Assembly: GCA_035276475.1 (NCBI GenBank)
Contig: DATELQ010000117.1
Span: forward strand, 14,175-78,174
Reading direction: 5' to 3'
DNA: 64,000 bases
Origin: DATDFB01 sp035276475
Lineage (GTDB): Bacteria; Acidobacteriota; Thermoanaerobaculia; Gp7-AA8
The notes below the pieces were generated by a model that saw only the letters and a program-made list of their open reading frames with translations, made no database searches and was not told the DNA's origin. The translations under genes and the position numbers were made by a program. How positions within the stretch are numbered: position 1 is the first letter of the stretch; every line of letters begins with the position of its first letter. Below, piece after piece: positions 22,216-30,838 of this stretch.

Positions 22216-24174
22216 TCATTCGACGCTGCGCTGCCAGACGCCGTGATTCGGATAGGCGGCGTAGAGGATGCGGCCGCTCGGATCGAAGACGAGCCGCACC
22301 GCGCCGTTGGTGATGAGGAACGGCTGGTCGACGCTCTGCCACGTCGCGCCGCCGTCGGACGAGTGATAGAGGCCGGCGTCCTGCGCGACCCACACGGAGT
22401 CTGCGTCGCGCGGATCGACGGCAAGCGCGGGTGACAGGGGGACCTCGGGCAGGGCGAGAACGCGCCACGTCGCGCCGCGGTCGTCGCTCCGCTCGACGTG
22501 GTAGTTCGCGCGCGCCGTGCTGGAGCGGTAGAGCACGTTGCCGTTCGACGGCGCAACGATCAGCTGGCCTGTGTAGTTCTGGCTCACGGTCGTCCAGGTA
22601 TCGCCGCCGTCGCTGCTACGCTGCAGGGCACGACCGTCGCCGGCGTAGACCCAGCGCGGATCGCTGGGATCGATGGCCAGGACCGCCGGGTTCGTCAGCG
22701 ACGCGACGTTCTGCCAGGTCAGGCCGCCGTCGCGTGTCCGCTGCACGACGTTTTGCTGCGCGAGGAACGCGACGCCGGCGTTCTTCGGGTCGGCGGCGAC
22801 GCCGTAGGGGAGCGGCACGGGCGTCATGCTCCAGCTCTCGTCGTCGCGGCCGCGGACGTAGAGCGCGCCGAACGAAGGCACTCCCGACCGCAGCGCGTAG
22901 ACGCGGCCGTCCGCGCCGACGGAGATCATGTCGGCTTTCGGGGTGTCGTCGTCGCCCGCGAGGCGCTGCCACGACGCGCCGCGGTCGCCGCTGCGGAAGA
23001 CGCGCCCTCGGATCTGGCCCGCCTCGAAGGAGTCGCGCACGCCGGCGTAGACGAGGCTCGGATCGGACGGATCGACGGCCAGTCCGCTCACGTTCGCGGC
23101 GACGTCGTGCAGGTCGATGGTGGCCGGCGCGCCGAGGCCGCGGTTTGCCAGGGCGAGGAGGCCGTTGGCGGTCGCGGCGAAGAGCACGGGCGGCGTGCCG
23201 CCGAAGCCGAGGGCGTTGACGGGCACGTTCCGCAGCGGCGTCGACGCCCAGACGCTGCCGCCGTTGCCGCTGCGGAAGATCCCGTCGGTCGTGCCGAAGA
23301 AGATGCGGCTGCGCTCCGGATCCATCGAGAGCGACGTGAGGCGCATGTCCGTCGATAGCGGTGGCGCCGGGCCGAGGAGACGCTCTCTCGACACCTCTCT
23401 CCAGGTGAAGCCGCCGTCCTGCGAGACCATGAGGCGCTGGCCGTAAATCGACGTGATGCCGTAGTGCGTGAACGGATAGCGCGCGTCGAAGACGATGGCG
23501 CGGGTCGGTCGCGGTCCGGGGCCGATCTCCCACGATTCTCCGCCGTCGAACGACTCGAACTGCCGCGCGCCGTCGTCGAACGCGCCGCTGTGAAAGACGC
23601 GCCACGGCGAGAAGGGATCGATGGCCAGCTCCTCCCCGCAGGGAATCGAGGGGGTCGGCGGCTTGGGGAGTTGCCGCCACGTTGCGCCGCCGTCCGTCGA
23701 TTTGAAGACGCCCGGCGTCGACGGCCCGAAGGTCGGCTGGTTGACGTAGCCCTTCGCGCCGCACTGGCTGCCGAGGTAGAGCGTGTTGGCGTCGCGCGGA
23801 TCGACGTAGAGCGCCGAGGGGTGCAGCGGCGGCAACCCTGCGCTCGACTCCGTCCACGTTGCGCCGCCGTCGGTCGTGCGCCAGACACGCGCGGTGGACT
23901 CCCACCCCGCCGCCGCCCACGCTTTGTTCGGATCGTTTGCATCGACGGCGAGGAAGCCGACGTCGACGAGCGTCCCGCTGACGTTGGTCCACGTCGTGCC
24001 GCCGTCGGTACTGCGGAAGACGCCGGCGGCGTCGCCGGCCCAGATGACGGCGGGATTGGATGGCGCGACAACGACGGTGTTGACGCTGCCGCCGGTCGGC
24101 CCCGAGGAGCTCCAGCCGGCGAATGCGGTGACGGAAACGAGAGTCAGGATGAGGACGGTGGCGCCGGGTTTCAT
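22216..24174 (-). CDS. Secreted Asp-box (BNR) propeller protein
   Basis: The 652-residue product has a signal peptide (MKPGATVLILTLVSVTAFAG). Repeated blades contain the Asp-box motif S-x-D-x-G-x-T/S-W: FRSTDGGTTWTNV, WRTTDGGATWTES, FKSTDGGATWRQL, MVSQDGGFTWREV, FRSGDRGASWQRL, QRSSDGGDTWTTV, ERSDDRGATWRVL and YHSSDGGATWQSV. Together these make eight to ten copies, each followed by an LAVDPxDPxxVYAG strand. This is the Sortilin/VPS10-type beta-propeller family seen in sialidase-like and photosystem assembly proteins; a sialidase role is not indicated, as the catalytic Tyr/Glu/Arg set is not evident. It is separated from the giant gene by repeat element 3. Confidence 0.85.
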   Translation of the reverse strand: MKPGATVLILTLVSVTAFAGWSSSGPTGGSVNTVVVAPSNPAVIWAGDAAGVFRSTDGGTTWTNVSGTLVDVGFLAVDANDPNKAWAAAGWESTARVWRTTDGGATWTESSAGLPPLHPSALYVDPRDANTLYLGSQCGAKGYVNQPTFGPSTPGVFKSTDGGATWRQLPKPPTPSIPCGEELAIDPFSPWRVFHSGAFDDGARQFESFDGGESWEIGPGPRPTRAIVFDARYPFTHYGITSIYGQRLMVSQDGGFTWREVSRERLLGPAPPLSTDMRLTSLSMDPERSRIFFGTTDGIFRSGNGGSVWASTPLRNVPVNALGFGGTPPVLFAATANGLLALANRGLGAPATIDLHDVAANVSGLAVDPSDPSLVYAGVRDSFEAGQIRGRVFRSGDRGASWQRLAGDDDTPKADMISVGADGRVYALRSGVPSFGALYVRGRDDESWSMTPVPLPYGVAADPKNAGVAFLAQQNVVQRTRDGGLTWQNVASLTNPAVLAIDPSDPRWVYAGDGRALQRSSDGGDTWTTVSQNYTGQLIVAPSNGNVLYRSSTARANYHVERSDDRGATWRVLALPEVPLSPALAVDPRDADSVWVAQDAGLYHSSDGGATWQSVDQPFLITNGAVRLVFDPSGRILYAAYPNHGVWQRSVE

Positions 24175-24214
24175 GCGGAGATGATACGGAGGGGGTGAGG
24201 GGTTCGTCGCGATT

Positions 24215-24297
24215 GGGTGACAGGTCACAGGGAACGGGGGACAGGTGATGTTCTCGCGACGATCACCACCTGTGCCCTGTTCCCTGTCACCCGTGAC
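24215..24297. repeat. Heptanucleotide-repeat palindrome, element 3
   Basis: The left arm reads as heptads GGTGACA, GGTCACA, GGGAACG, GGGGACA, GGTGATG. The centre is TGATGTTCTCGCGACGA (24246-24262), and the right arm is made of the complementary heptads. The centre is the exact reverse complement of 11210-11226, and the arms align to element 2 over almost the whole length, with differences mainly in third or fourth base of each heptad. It begins right after the TAG of the giant gene (24298-24300, minus strand) and ends 41 bp before the propeller gene on the same strand. There is no T-run. Confidence 0.9.
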
Positions 24298-27200
24298 CTA
24301 CTGCGCGGGTATGTACGTCGGCGCCTGCGTCGTCTGATCGATCACGGAGCCGTACGCGGTCACGCGGCCGTCGCCGTCGATCACCTTCACGCTGATGCGG
24401 GCGTTGTAGGTGTTGCCGAGGCCGAGGCTGCTGATGATCGGGAACTGCTTCGACTCGAAGGGGCGGAGCGCCACGAGCGCCTTCGGCTGCACCTTCGAGT
24501 CCGGCAAGAAGATCGACACCTCGGCAGTGGCAAACTTGCCGGTCGTCTCGACGATGCCGAAGTTCGTGCGGTAGCGCACCGAGTCTTCGACCTGCACGAG
24601 CTGCAGGGCGCGGTCGCCGGTGCCGATGGTGTCGGACGGCGTGACGGCGGCGATGAATTGGCCGAGCGTGCCGTTCGCGGTCTGGTCGTACGTCCGCGCG
24701 CTGACGACGAGCGGCGCGCTGGCCGTCGTCGTGACGTGCAGCGTGCCGCCGGCGTTCGTGACGCCGAAGGTCGCGTGCAGCAGGTCGTCGAGCGCGGCCA
24801 CTTCGCCGGGGGCGATGGTGAGGGTCTTCGTGCTGCTGGCGCCGCCGTCGAGCGGATAGAACGTCAGCGTCGCCGTCTGCGCCGAGGTGCCGCCGTTGAA
24901 GATGCGGACGTCGCTGCGCCAGCTGGCGTTGCCGCTGTTGAGGTCTGCCACGCCGGGGACGACGAAGCGGCTGGCGCCGGCGCCGAGCGGCACGGCGGAG
25001 ACGAGGATCGGATCGCCGCTCTTCGTGTCGACGACGGAGGCGTAGGCGGAGACCTTGCCGTCACCGCTGAACGGCTTCACCTCGATGTGGCCGTTCGTCA
25101 GGTTGTTGATGCCGGCGGCGGCGAGGAAGCCGTTGAGCTGTTGCTGCTGGCCGGCCTTGAGCGCGAGCGGGAAGTCGAGGAGCTTGGCGCCGCCGCCGTC
25201 GAAGACAGTGACGTTCGCGTTCGTCGCCTTGCCGGCCGCTTCGACGACGCCGAGGTTCGTGCGGTAGTCGGCGGACTGGGCGATCTGCTGCAGCGAGAGC
25301 GCGGCGCCGCCGGTGCCGACGAAGTTCGCGAACGGCACGGCGGGGATGAACTGCCCGAGCGTGCCGGTCGCGGATGACTGCGTATTGTAGGTGCGGCTGG
25401 AGACGACGGCGGTCGTGGAGACGGAGACCTTCGGAGAGGCGTCGGGCGGCTGGATGAAGAGCATGCCGTTCGTGGAGTCGCCGAGGGAGCCGACGCCGAA
25501 CCAGTTGCGGACGATGTCGTCGAGCGCGGTGGTGGCGCCGGCGTCGACGGTAATGGTGGTCTGCTTGAGCGGCGCCGTGGCGTCGCCGGTGCCGGGGTTG
25601 AACGTCAGCGTGAACTTCTGCGGCGTCGTCCCCACATTGGCGATGCGGATGTCGCTGCGCCAATCGGAGTTGAGCCCGGCGAGATGGCCGACCGAGGGGA
25701 TGACCAGCGCGTTCGGGCCGAGCTGCGGCAACGCGCCCGGCTTCACCGGTGTGGTGAGGTTGATCGACACCGGGACGGACGTCGTCGACGTCGCCAGCGT
25801 GCCGAGGCGGCCGGAGATCGTGCTGTTGCCGAAGATCACGATCACCGTGCCGGTCCAGGTGCCGTTCGGCAGCGACGACGGATCGATCGTGATCGTCAGG
25901 TCGATGCCTTGCGGGCCGATGAGGCCGGAAGTCGGGAAGACCGAGACCCAGGGGCGGTCGGTCGAGGCGAGGAACGACGTCGTGCCGCCGGGGAGGCCGG
26001 GAATGTGGAGCTGGAACGTGATCGGCGTCGTCGAGCCGGCCGGCGCGTTCACGCTCGGGCCGAGCGCGGTCGGCGCGGGGGGAGGAATCACCACGACGCT
26101 GATCGTCTGCGAGAACGGACTGAAATCGCCGCACGCCGACTTGGCGCGGACGCGGTAGAAGAACGCATTCGGCGCGCCGACGTTCTTCGTGAACGCCATC
26201 GACGTGCCCGTGAGCGACGTGCGGTGCGGAACCGTGAACGTCGGCTCGAACGCTTCGTCGAGGTCGTAGCCGACGCTGAGATCGACCGCGTCCCACGACA
26301 CGGTGAAGGTCTGCCCCGTCGTCGTCTCGCCGACGACGCTCGCCACCGGCGCGGGCGGCGGGCCGCAGACGGTGAAGGAGAACTGCGGCGAGCCTTGCGG
26401 CGAGCACTGCGCGTTCGGGCCGTTGGCGACGACGGTCCACGTGTACGGACCGGAGGGGAGGGTCATGCTCACCGACGTCAGCGGCGTCGTGATCGGCGCG
26501 GGGGCGCCGGCGCCGTTCACCGTCACGGTGTAGCTGATCGCGTTCGCCACGGCGCTCCACGACAGCGTCACCGGCGATGCGACGGTGGCGTTGTTCGCCG
26601 GCGCGGTGAGGCTCGGACCGTGCGTCGGGCAGGCCGTCGGCTTCTGCGTCGCCACCGTGACGGTTGCCGAGTTGTTGTTCGGGTTTGGATCGGTCGCGGA
26701 GCTCGTGGCCGAGGCGGTGTTGGAGAACGCGCCGCGGACGCCTTGGTCGACGTGGTACTTCGACGTGATCACCACCGACGCGCCGGCGGCGAGCGTGCCG
26801 AGGTTGCAGGGGTAGGGCGTCGTGCAGCCGCCGCTGTTCGAGAGGAACGTCGTGCCGACCGGCGTCGGGTCGCTGACGACGACGTTCTGCGCGGCGTTCG
26901 GGCCGCCGTTGGAGACGACGATCGTGAACGTGGCGACGGTGTTCTCCTGCGCGTTCGACGGGCCGCGCTTCGTGACCTTGAGGTCGGCCGTCAACGTGCC
27001 GGAGAGCGACGTCGTCGCCGTCGAGACGTTGTTCGTAGCGTTGGCGTCGAACGTCGAGCTGCTGACCGTCGCGGTGTTGGAGATCGTCGTGCCGGCGAAG
27101 TTCGCCGGGACGTTGTACGTCGTCGCGATCGTGGCGCTCTGCAACGGGTTGAGCGTGCCGAGGGCGCACGGATACGTCCCCGTGCAGGCGCCGCTGTTCG

Positions 27201-30200
27201 AGACGAAGGTGAGGCCGGTCGGCGTCGGATCGTTGACGAAGACGTTCGCGGCGGCGAGCGGGCCGTTGTTCGTGACCGTGACGGTGTAGACGACGTTGGA
27301 GCCGACCGTCGTCGTCGCCGGGCCGCTCTTCGTGATCTGCACGTCGGCCTGCGCCGTCACGGGCGTGACGACCGTCGAGCTGTCGTTGCTGTTGTTGCCG
27401 TCGACCGCGGCGGAGCTCACCGTCGCGGTATTCGTGATCGACGTGCCGGCGTAGTTTCCGGGGACGTTGAACGTCGACACGATCGTCGCCGACTGTCCGG
27501 CGTTGAGCGTGCCGATGTTGCAGGGGAACGTGCCGGTGCAGGCGCCGCTGTTCGAGCCGAAGGTGAGGCCTGCGGGCGTCGGATCGCTGACCGTGACGTT
27601 CGCCGCGGCGGAAGGCCCGAGGTTCGTGACGGTGATGTTGTAGACGACTGCGCCGCCGGGGGTGGCGGATGGCGGGCCGCTCTTGTTGATCGAGAGATCG
27701 CTCTGCTGCGAGATGGCCACCGTCGCGGCGGAGGTGTTGTCGCCCGTGGCCGGATCGTTGACGTCGGAGGAGATCGTGGCGGTGTTGACGACGGTCGCGC
27801 CGGTGTAGCTCGCCGGCACGGTGTACGTCGAGGTGATCGAGCCCGACTGCCCCGAAGCCAGCGTGCCGAGGCTGCAGGGGAAGGGCGTCGTGCAGGCGCC
27901 GCTGTTCGAGATGAAGGCGACGCCGACGGGCGTCGGATCGCCGATCGTCACGTTCGTCGCCGGCGAGGGGCCGTTGTTCGTGAAGTTGATCGTGAAGCTG
28001 ATGGTCGCCCCCGGCGCGGCGGACGACGGCCCGGTCTTGTTGATCGAGAGGTTCGCCTGCGCGCCGATGTTCGTCGTGGCGCTGGCGGTGTTGTCGGAGG
28101 TATCGGTGTCGGTCGTCGTCGAGCTCACCGTGGCGACGTTCGTGACGTTGCCGGAGAACGACGGCGAGGTGCTGTACGTCGAGACGATCGTCGCGCTCTG
28201 GGTGTTGTTCAGCGTGCCGAGGGCGCAGGGGAACGGGCCGGTGCAAGCGCCGCTGTTCGAGACGAAGGTGAGGTTCGCCGGCAGCGGATCGGAGACGACG
28301 ACGCTCGACGCGCTCTGGGGGCCGTTGTTCGTCACCTGGATCGTGTAGGTGATGTTCTGCCCGGCCACGACGCCGGTGGGGCCGTTCTTCGTGATGGCCA
28401 AGTTCGCGGTCGCGCCGACGACTGCGGTGAGCTGCAGCGCCGTCGGCGTGTAATTCGCCGCGATCGAGCCGGTCGGCGGATAGGTCGGGAGGTTCTTGAC
28501 CGCGAAGTCGCCGCTGCGGGAGGCGAAGGTGACGGCGTCCCACGTGGTGCCGTTGGTGGGTGCGTAGGAGCTGAGCAGCGCGACGTTGAGCGTGCCGTCG
28601 AGCGTGACGCCGCCGCTGACGGCGAGCTGGTCGAAGGCCGTCGGGGAGGCGAGCTCGATGTTGAGCGTGCCGGCGGAGCCCTGCGTGTAGTTGCCGGCGA
28701 CGCTGATCGTGCCGGTGTTGCCGCTGCCGTTCGGGGCGACGGTGGCGTCGTTCTGCACGTTGCCGGTGATGGTGCCGGTGCCGTCGAGCGTGCCGCCCTG
28801 CAGCATCATCGTCAGATCGGTCTTGATGCCGCCGGCGCCGAGCGTGGTCGTGCCGGCCGTCTGCGTGTAGCCGTTGACGAAGTGCATCGTGCCGCTTTGC
28901 GCGAGGACGGTGCCGTCGGTGGTGAAGGGAGGCTCGATGTCGTTCGTGCCGCTGCCGCCGCTCTTTTTCCACGTGCCGTCGTTCGTGATCGCGCTCGGCG
29001 GCGCGAGGGCGCTGGGACGGAGGCCCATGCCGATGATGATGACGCCGACCTTGATCGGCTGGTCGCCGGTGATGTCGAACGTACCGGTGTTGACGATCGA
29101 GCCGCCGTTGAACAGTTCAATGTAGTTGCTCGTGGCGGTGTAGCCGACGGTGCCGTCGTTCTCGAAGGTGATGCCGCTGATGTCGCAGATGCCGTTGGCG
29201 GCGTCGATCGTCAGCGTGGCGCCGCCGTCGACGTAGAAGGTGGCGCCGGAGGAGCTGCCGATCGTGCCGTCCGACCAGGTGCCGCTGCCGGTCATGTCGA
29301 AGGCGCTGCCGACGGCGAGCGAGCCGCCGTCGAGGAGGAAGCCGGTGGTGATGCCGTAGTCGATGAAGACGGAGGCGCCGGCGATCGAGGTCGTCCCGGT
29401 CACGTCGTAGCCGCCGAAGATCGAGGCCGAGCCGCTGGGGAAGGAGACGATGCCGTCGCCTCCGATGAACGAGCCGGCGGTGAAGGTGGAGCTGGAGGTG
29501 CTGAAGGCGAGCGTGCCGAAGGGGGCCAGGGCGAAGAAGCCGCCGCTGTGCGTGCCGCCGCCGGCGAAGTCGAGGGTGCCGGAGGAGGCGAAGACGGTGG
29601 AGTCGTTGTTCGACGGCGCCTGAATCGACATCGTCCCGGTGCCGCCGCTCTTGCTCAGGAAGCCGTTCGGGGCGTTGTTGAAGGCGGTGTTGGTGCCGTC
29701 GGTGGTGATGGCGCCGTCGCTCTGGAAGTCGAAGTTGCCGTAGTTCGTGAAGACGGCGTAGTTCTGGAGCGCCAGCGGGTTCGTGGGCGAGAGGAACGTG
29801 GTCGTGCCGTAGTCGTTGAAGCTGCGGCCGTCGAGGATCATCGGGCCGGACGAGCCGTCGAAGACGGCGATGCCGGTGCCGGCGATCTCGGTGCCGCCGC
29901 TGCCGGTGATGATGCCGCCGCTCCAGCTGAAGGGGCCGGCGATGGAGAGGAAGCCGGCGCCGGTGAGGGTGCCGGACGACATGTCGAAGTTCTCGGGCGA
30001 GGTGACGCCGCCGATGGAGAGCGTGCCGCCGGTGATCGACAGCGTGCCGCCGCCGCTGACAGTGCCGTTCGGCGTCATGGTGTAGGTGCCGCTCGGGAAC
30101 TGCAGCGTGCCGCTGACGTTGAACGGGCCGTCGGCGTTGCCGCCGCCGGCCAGCGCGAGGGTGCCGCTGTTCGCGTAGACGACGCCGCCGGCGAGGACGT

Positions 30201-30795
30201 TGAAGGCGGTGTTGAAGGTGAACGAGGTGCCGTTCATCTGCACGGAGCCGGCGTTGTTGACGGTGCCGCTGCCGGTGGCGGTGCCGTCGTTGACGTTGAT
30301 CTGGCCGCCGCTCTGGATCGAGACGGTGCCGCTGGTGACGTCGAGCGAGGAGCCGCTGTCGAAGGTGAGGTTGCCGCCATTGGCGACGACGAAGCTGCCG
30401 CCGCTGACGCGCAGCGTGGCGCCGCTGGCGATGGTGCCGTTGCCCGAGAGCGTCAGCTGCCCGCCGCTCTGGACGTCGATGACGCAGCCGCTGCAGGCGA
30501 GGTTCAAGCCGGCGATCGGGTTGGGGATGACGCTGTTGACGACGATAGTGGTGGGCGTTGCGTTGGTGTCGGAGGCGCTGTCGCCGGTGCTGCAGCCGGG
30601 GAAGCCGCCGGCCGGGGTCCAGAGGGTGCCGTTCGTGGTGGTCCAGTTCGCGCTCGGCGGCGCGGAGCTTGTGATGACGCTGTACGCGGTGTTGGGGCTG
30701 CACACGACGGAGATCGTGGCGGCACCGATGGCGGTGGCGACGATGAGCGTCAGAAACGCCGAGGCGAAGAAAATCGGACGGCGACGAAGGAGCAT
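24298..30795 (-). CDS. Giant secreted surface protein: beta-helix, five DUF11 repeats, twin C-terminal modules
   Basis: The 2165-residue exported protein starts at ATG 30795 behind a GGAGG seven bases upstream. A signal peptide (RRPIFFASAFLTLIVATAIGA) is followed by a Gly/Ser/Thr-rich repeat region (~40-790) of short degenerate strands ending in GTxxxxGG, likely a parallel beta-helix as in adhesins or autotransporter passengers. Five DUF11 repeats of ~118 residues follow (~797-1385), each with paired Cys in NSGxCTxxxPCxLGTL. Next come two FN3-like and one BACON-like domain (~1385-1685). The end is two copies of an unnamed ~230-250 residue module (~1687-1936 and 1937-2165), with WRSDIRIANVG, SRTYNTQS/ATGTLGQFI, YRTNLGVVE and KVSAYASVVDTKSGDP. 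The same module occurs in the protease at 40270. An adhesive or envelope role is likely, by composition. Confidence 0.85.
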   Translation of the reverse strand: MLLRRRPIFFASAFLTLIVATAIGAATISVVCSPNTAYSVITSSAPPSANWTTTNGTLWTPAGGFPGCSTGDSASDTNATPTTIVVNSVIPNPIAGLNLACSGCVIDVQSGGQLTLSGNGTIASGATLRVSGGSFVVANGGNLTFDSGSSLDVTSGTVSIQSGGQINVNDGTATGSGTVNNAGSVQMNGTSFTFNTAFNVLAGGVVYANSGTLALAGGGNADGPFNVSGTLQFPSGTYTMTPNGTVSGGGTLSITGGTLSIGGVTSPENFDMSSGTLTGAGFLSIAGPFSWSGGIITGSGGTEIAGTGIAVFDGSSGPMILDGRSFNDYGTTTFLSPTNPLALQNYAVFTNYGNFDFQSDGAITTDGTNTAFNNAPNGFLSKSGGTGTMSIQAPSNNDSTVFASSGTLDFAGGGTHSGGFFALAPFGTLAFSTSSSTFTAGSFIGGDGIVSFPSGSASIFGGYDVTGTTSIAGASVFIDYGITTGFLLDGGSLAVGSAFDMTGSGTWSDGTIGSSSGATFYVDGGATLTIDAANGICDISGITFENDGTVGYTATSNYIELFNGGSIVNTGTFDITGDQPIKVGVIIIGMGLRPSALAPPSAITNDGTWKKSGGSGTNDIEPPFTTDGTVLAQSGTMHFVNGYTQTAGTTTLGAGGIKTDLTMMLQGGTLDGTGTITGNVQNDATVAPNGSGNTGTISVAGNYTQGSAGTLNIELASPTAFDQLAVSGGVTLDGTLNVALLSSYAPTNGTTWDAVTFASRSGDFAVKNLPTYPPTGSIAANYTPTALQLTAVVGATANLAITKNGPTGVVAGQNITYTIQVTNNGPQSASSVVVSDPLPANLTFVSNSGACTGPFPCALGTLNNTQSATIVSTYSTSPSFSGNVTNVATVSSTTTDTDTSDNTASATTNIGAQANLSINKTGPSSAAPGATISFTINFTNNGPSPATNVTIGDPTPVGVAFISNSGACTTPFPCSLGTLASGQSGSITSTYTVPASYTGATVVNTATISSDVNDPATGDNTSAATVAISQQSDLSINKSGPPSATPGGAVVYNITVTNLGPSAAANVTVSDPTPAGLTFGSNSGACTGTFPCNIGTLNAGQSATIVSTFNVPGNYAGTSITNTATVSSAAVDGNNSNDSSTVVTPVTAQADVQITKSGPATTTVGSNVVYTVTVTNNGPLAAANVFVNDPTPTGLTFVSNSGACTGTYPCALGTLNPLQSATIATTYNVPANFAGTTISNTATVSSSTFDANATNNVSTATTSLSGTLTADLKVTKRGPSNAQENTVATFTIVVSNGGPNAAQNVVVSDPTPVGTTFLSNSGGCTTPYPCNLGTLAAGASVVITSKYHVDQGVRGAFSNTASATSSATDPNPNNNSATVTVATQKPTACPTHGPSLTAPANNATVASPVTLSWSAVANAISYTVTVNGAGAPAPITTPLTSVSMTLPSGPYTWTVVANGPNAQCSPQGSPQFSFTVCGPPPAPVASVVGETTTGQTFTVSWDAVDLSVGYDLDEAFEPTFTVPHRTSLTGTSMAFTKNVGAPNAFFYRVRAKSACGDFSPFSQTISVVVIPPPAPTALGPSVNAPAGSTTPITFQLHIPGLPGGTTSFLASTDRPWVSVFPTSGLIGPQGIDLTITIDPSSLPNGTWTGTVIVIFGNSTISGRLGTLATSTTSVPVSINLTTPVKPGALPQLGPNALVIPSVGHLAGLNSDWRSDIRIANVGTTPQKFTLTFNPGTGDATAPLKQTTITVDAGATTALDDIVRNWFGVGSLGDSTNGMLFIQPPDASPKVSVSTTAVVSSRTYNTQSSATGTLGQFIPAVPFANFVGTGGAALSLQQIAQSADYRTNLGVVEAAGKATNANVTVFDGGGAKLLDFPLALKAGQQQQLNGFLAAAGINNLTNGHIEVKPFSGDGKVSAYASVVDTKSGDPILVSAVPLGAGASRFVVPGVADLNSGNASWRSDVRIFNGGTSAQTATLTFYPLDGGASSTKTLTIAPGEVAALDDLLHATFGVTNAGGTLHVTTTASAPLVVSARTYDQTANGTLGQFIAAVTPSDTIGTGDRALQLVQVEDSVRYRTNFGIVETTGKFATAEVSIFLPDSKVQPKALVALRPFESKQFPIISSLGLGNTYNARISVKVIDGDGRVTAYGSVIDQTTQAPTYIPAQ

Positions 30796-30838
30796 CCCGG
30801 GGCCTCCCGCAACGGTTTTTATTTGAAGGGCGGTTAGC

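Noticed and set aside
22216..24174. Sialidase function for the Asp-box protein
   Set aside because: Asp boxes alone do not show sialidase activity; the catalytic Arg triad, Tyr and Glu were not identified.
25684..30837. A 1717-residue plus-strand frame opposite the giant protein gene
   Set aside because: It is a shadow: Arg/Asp/Gly-rich with no domains, exactly antisense to the DUF11 repeats. The high GC and third-position bias of the real gene keep it open.
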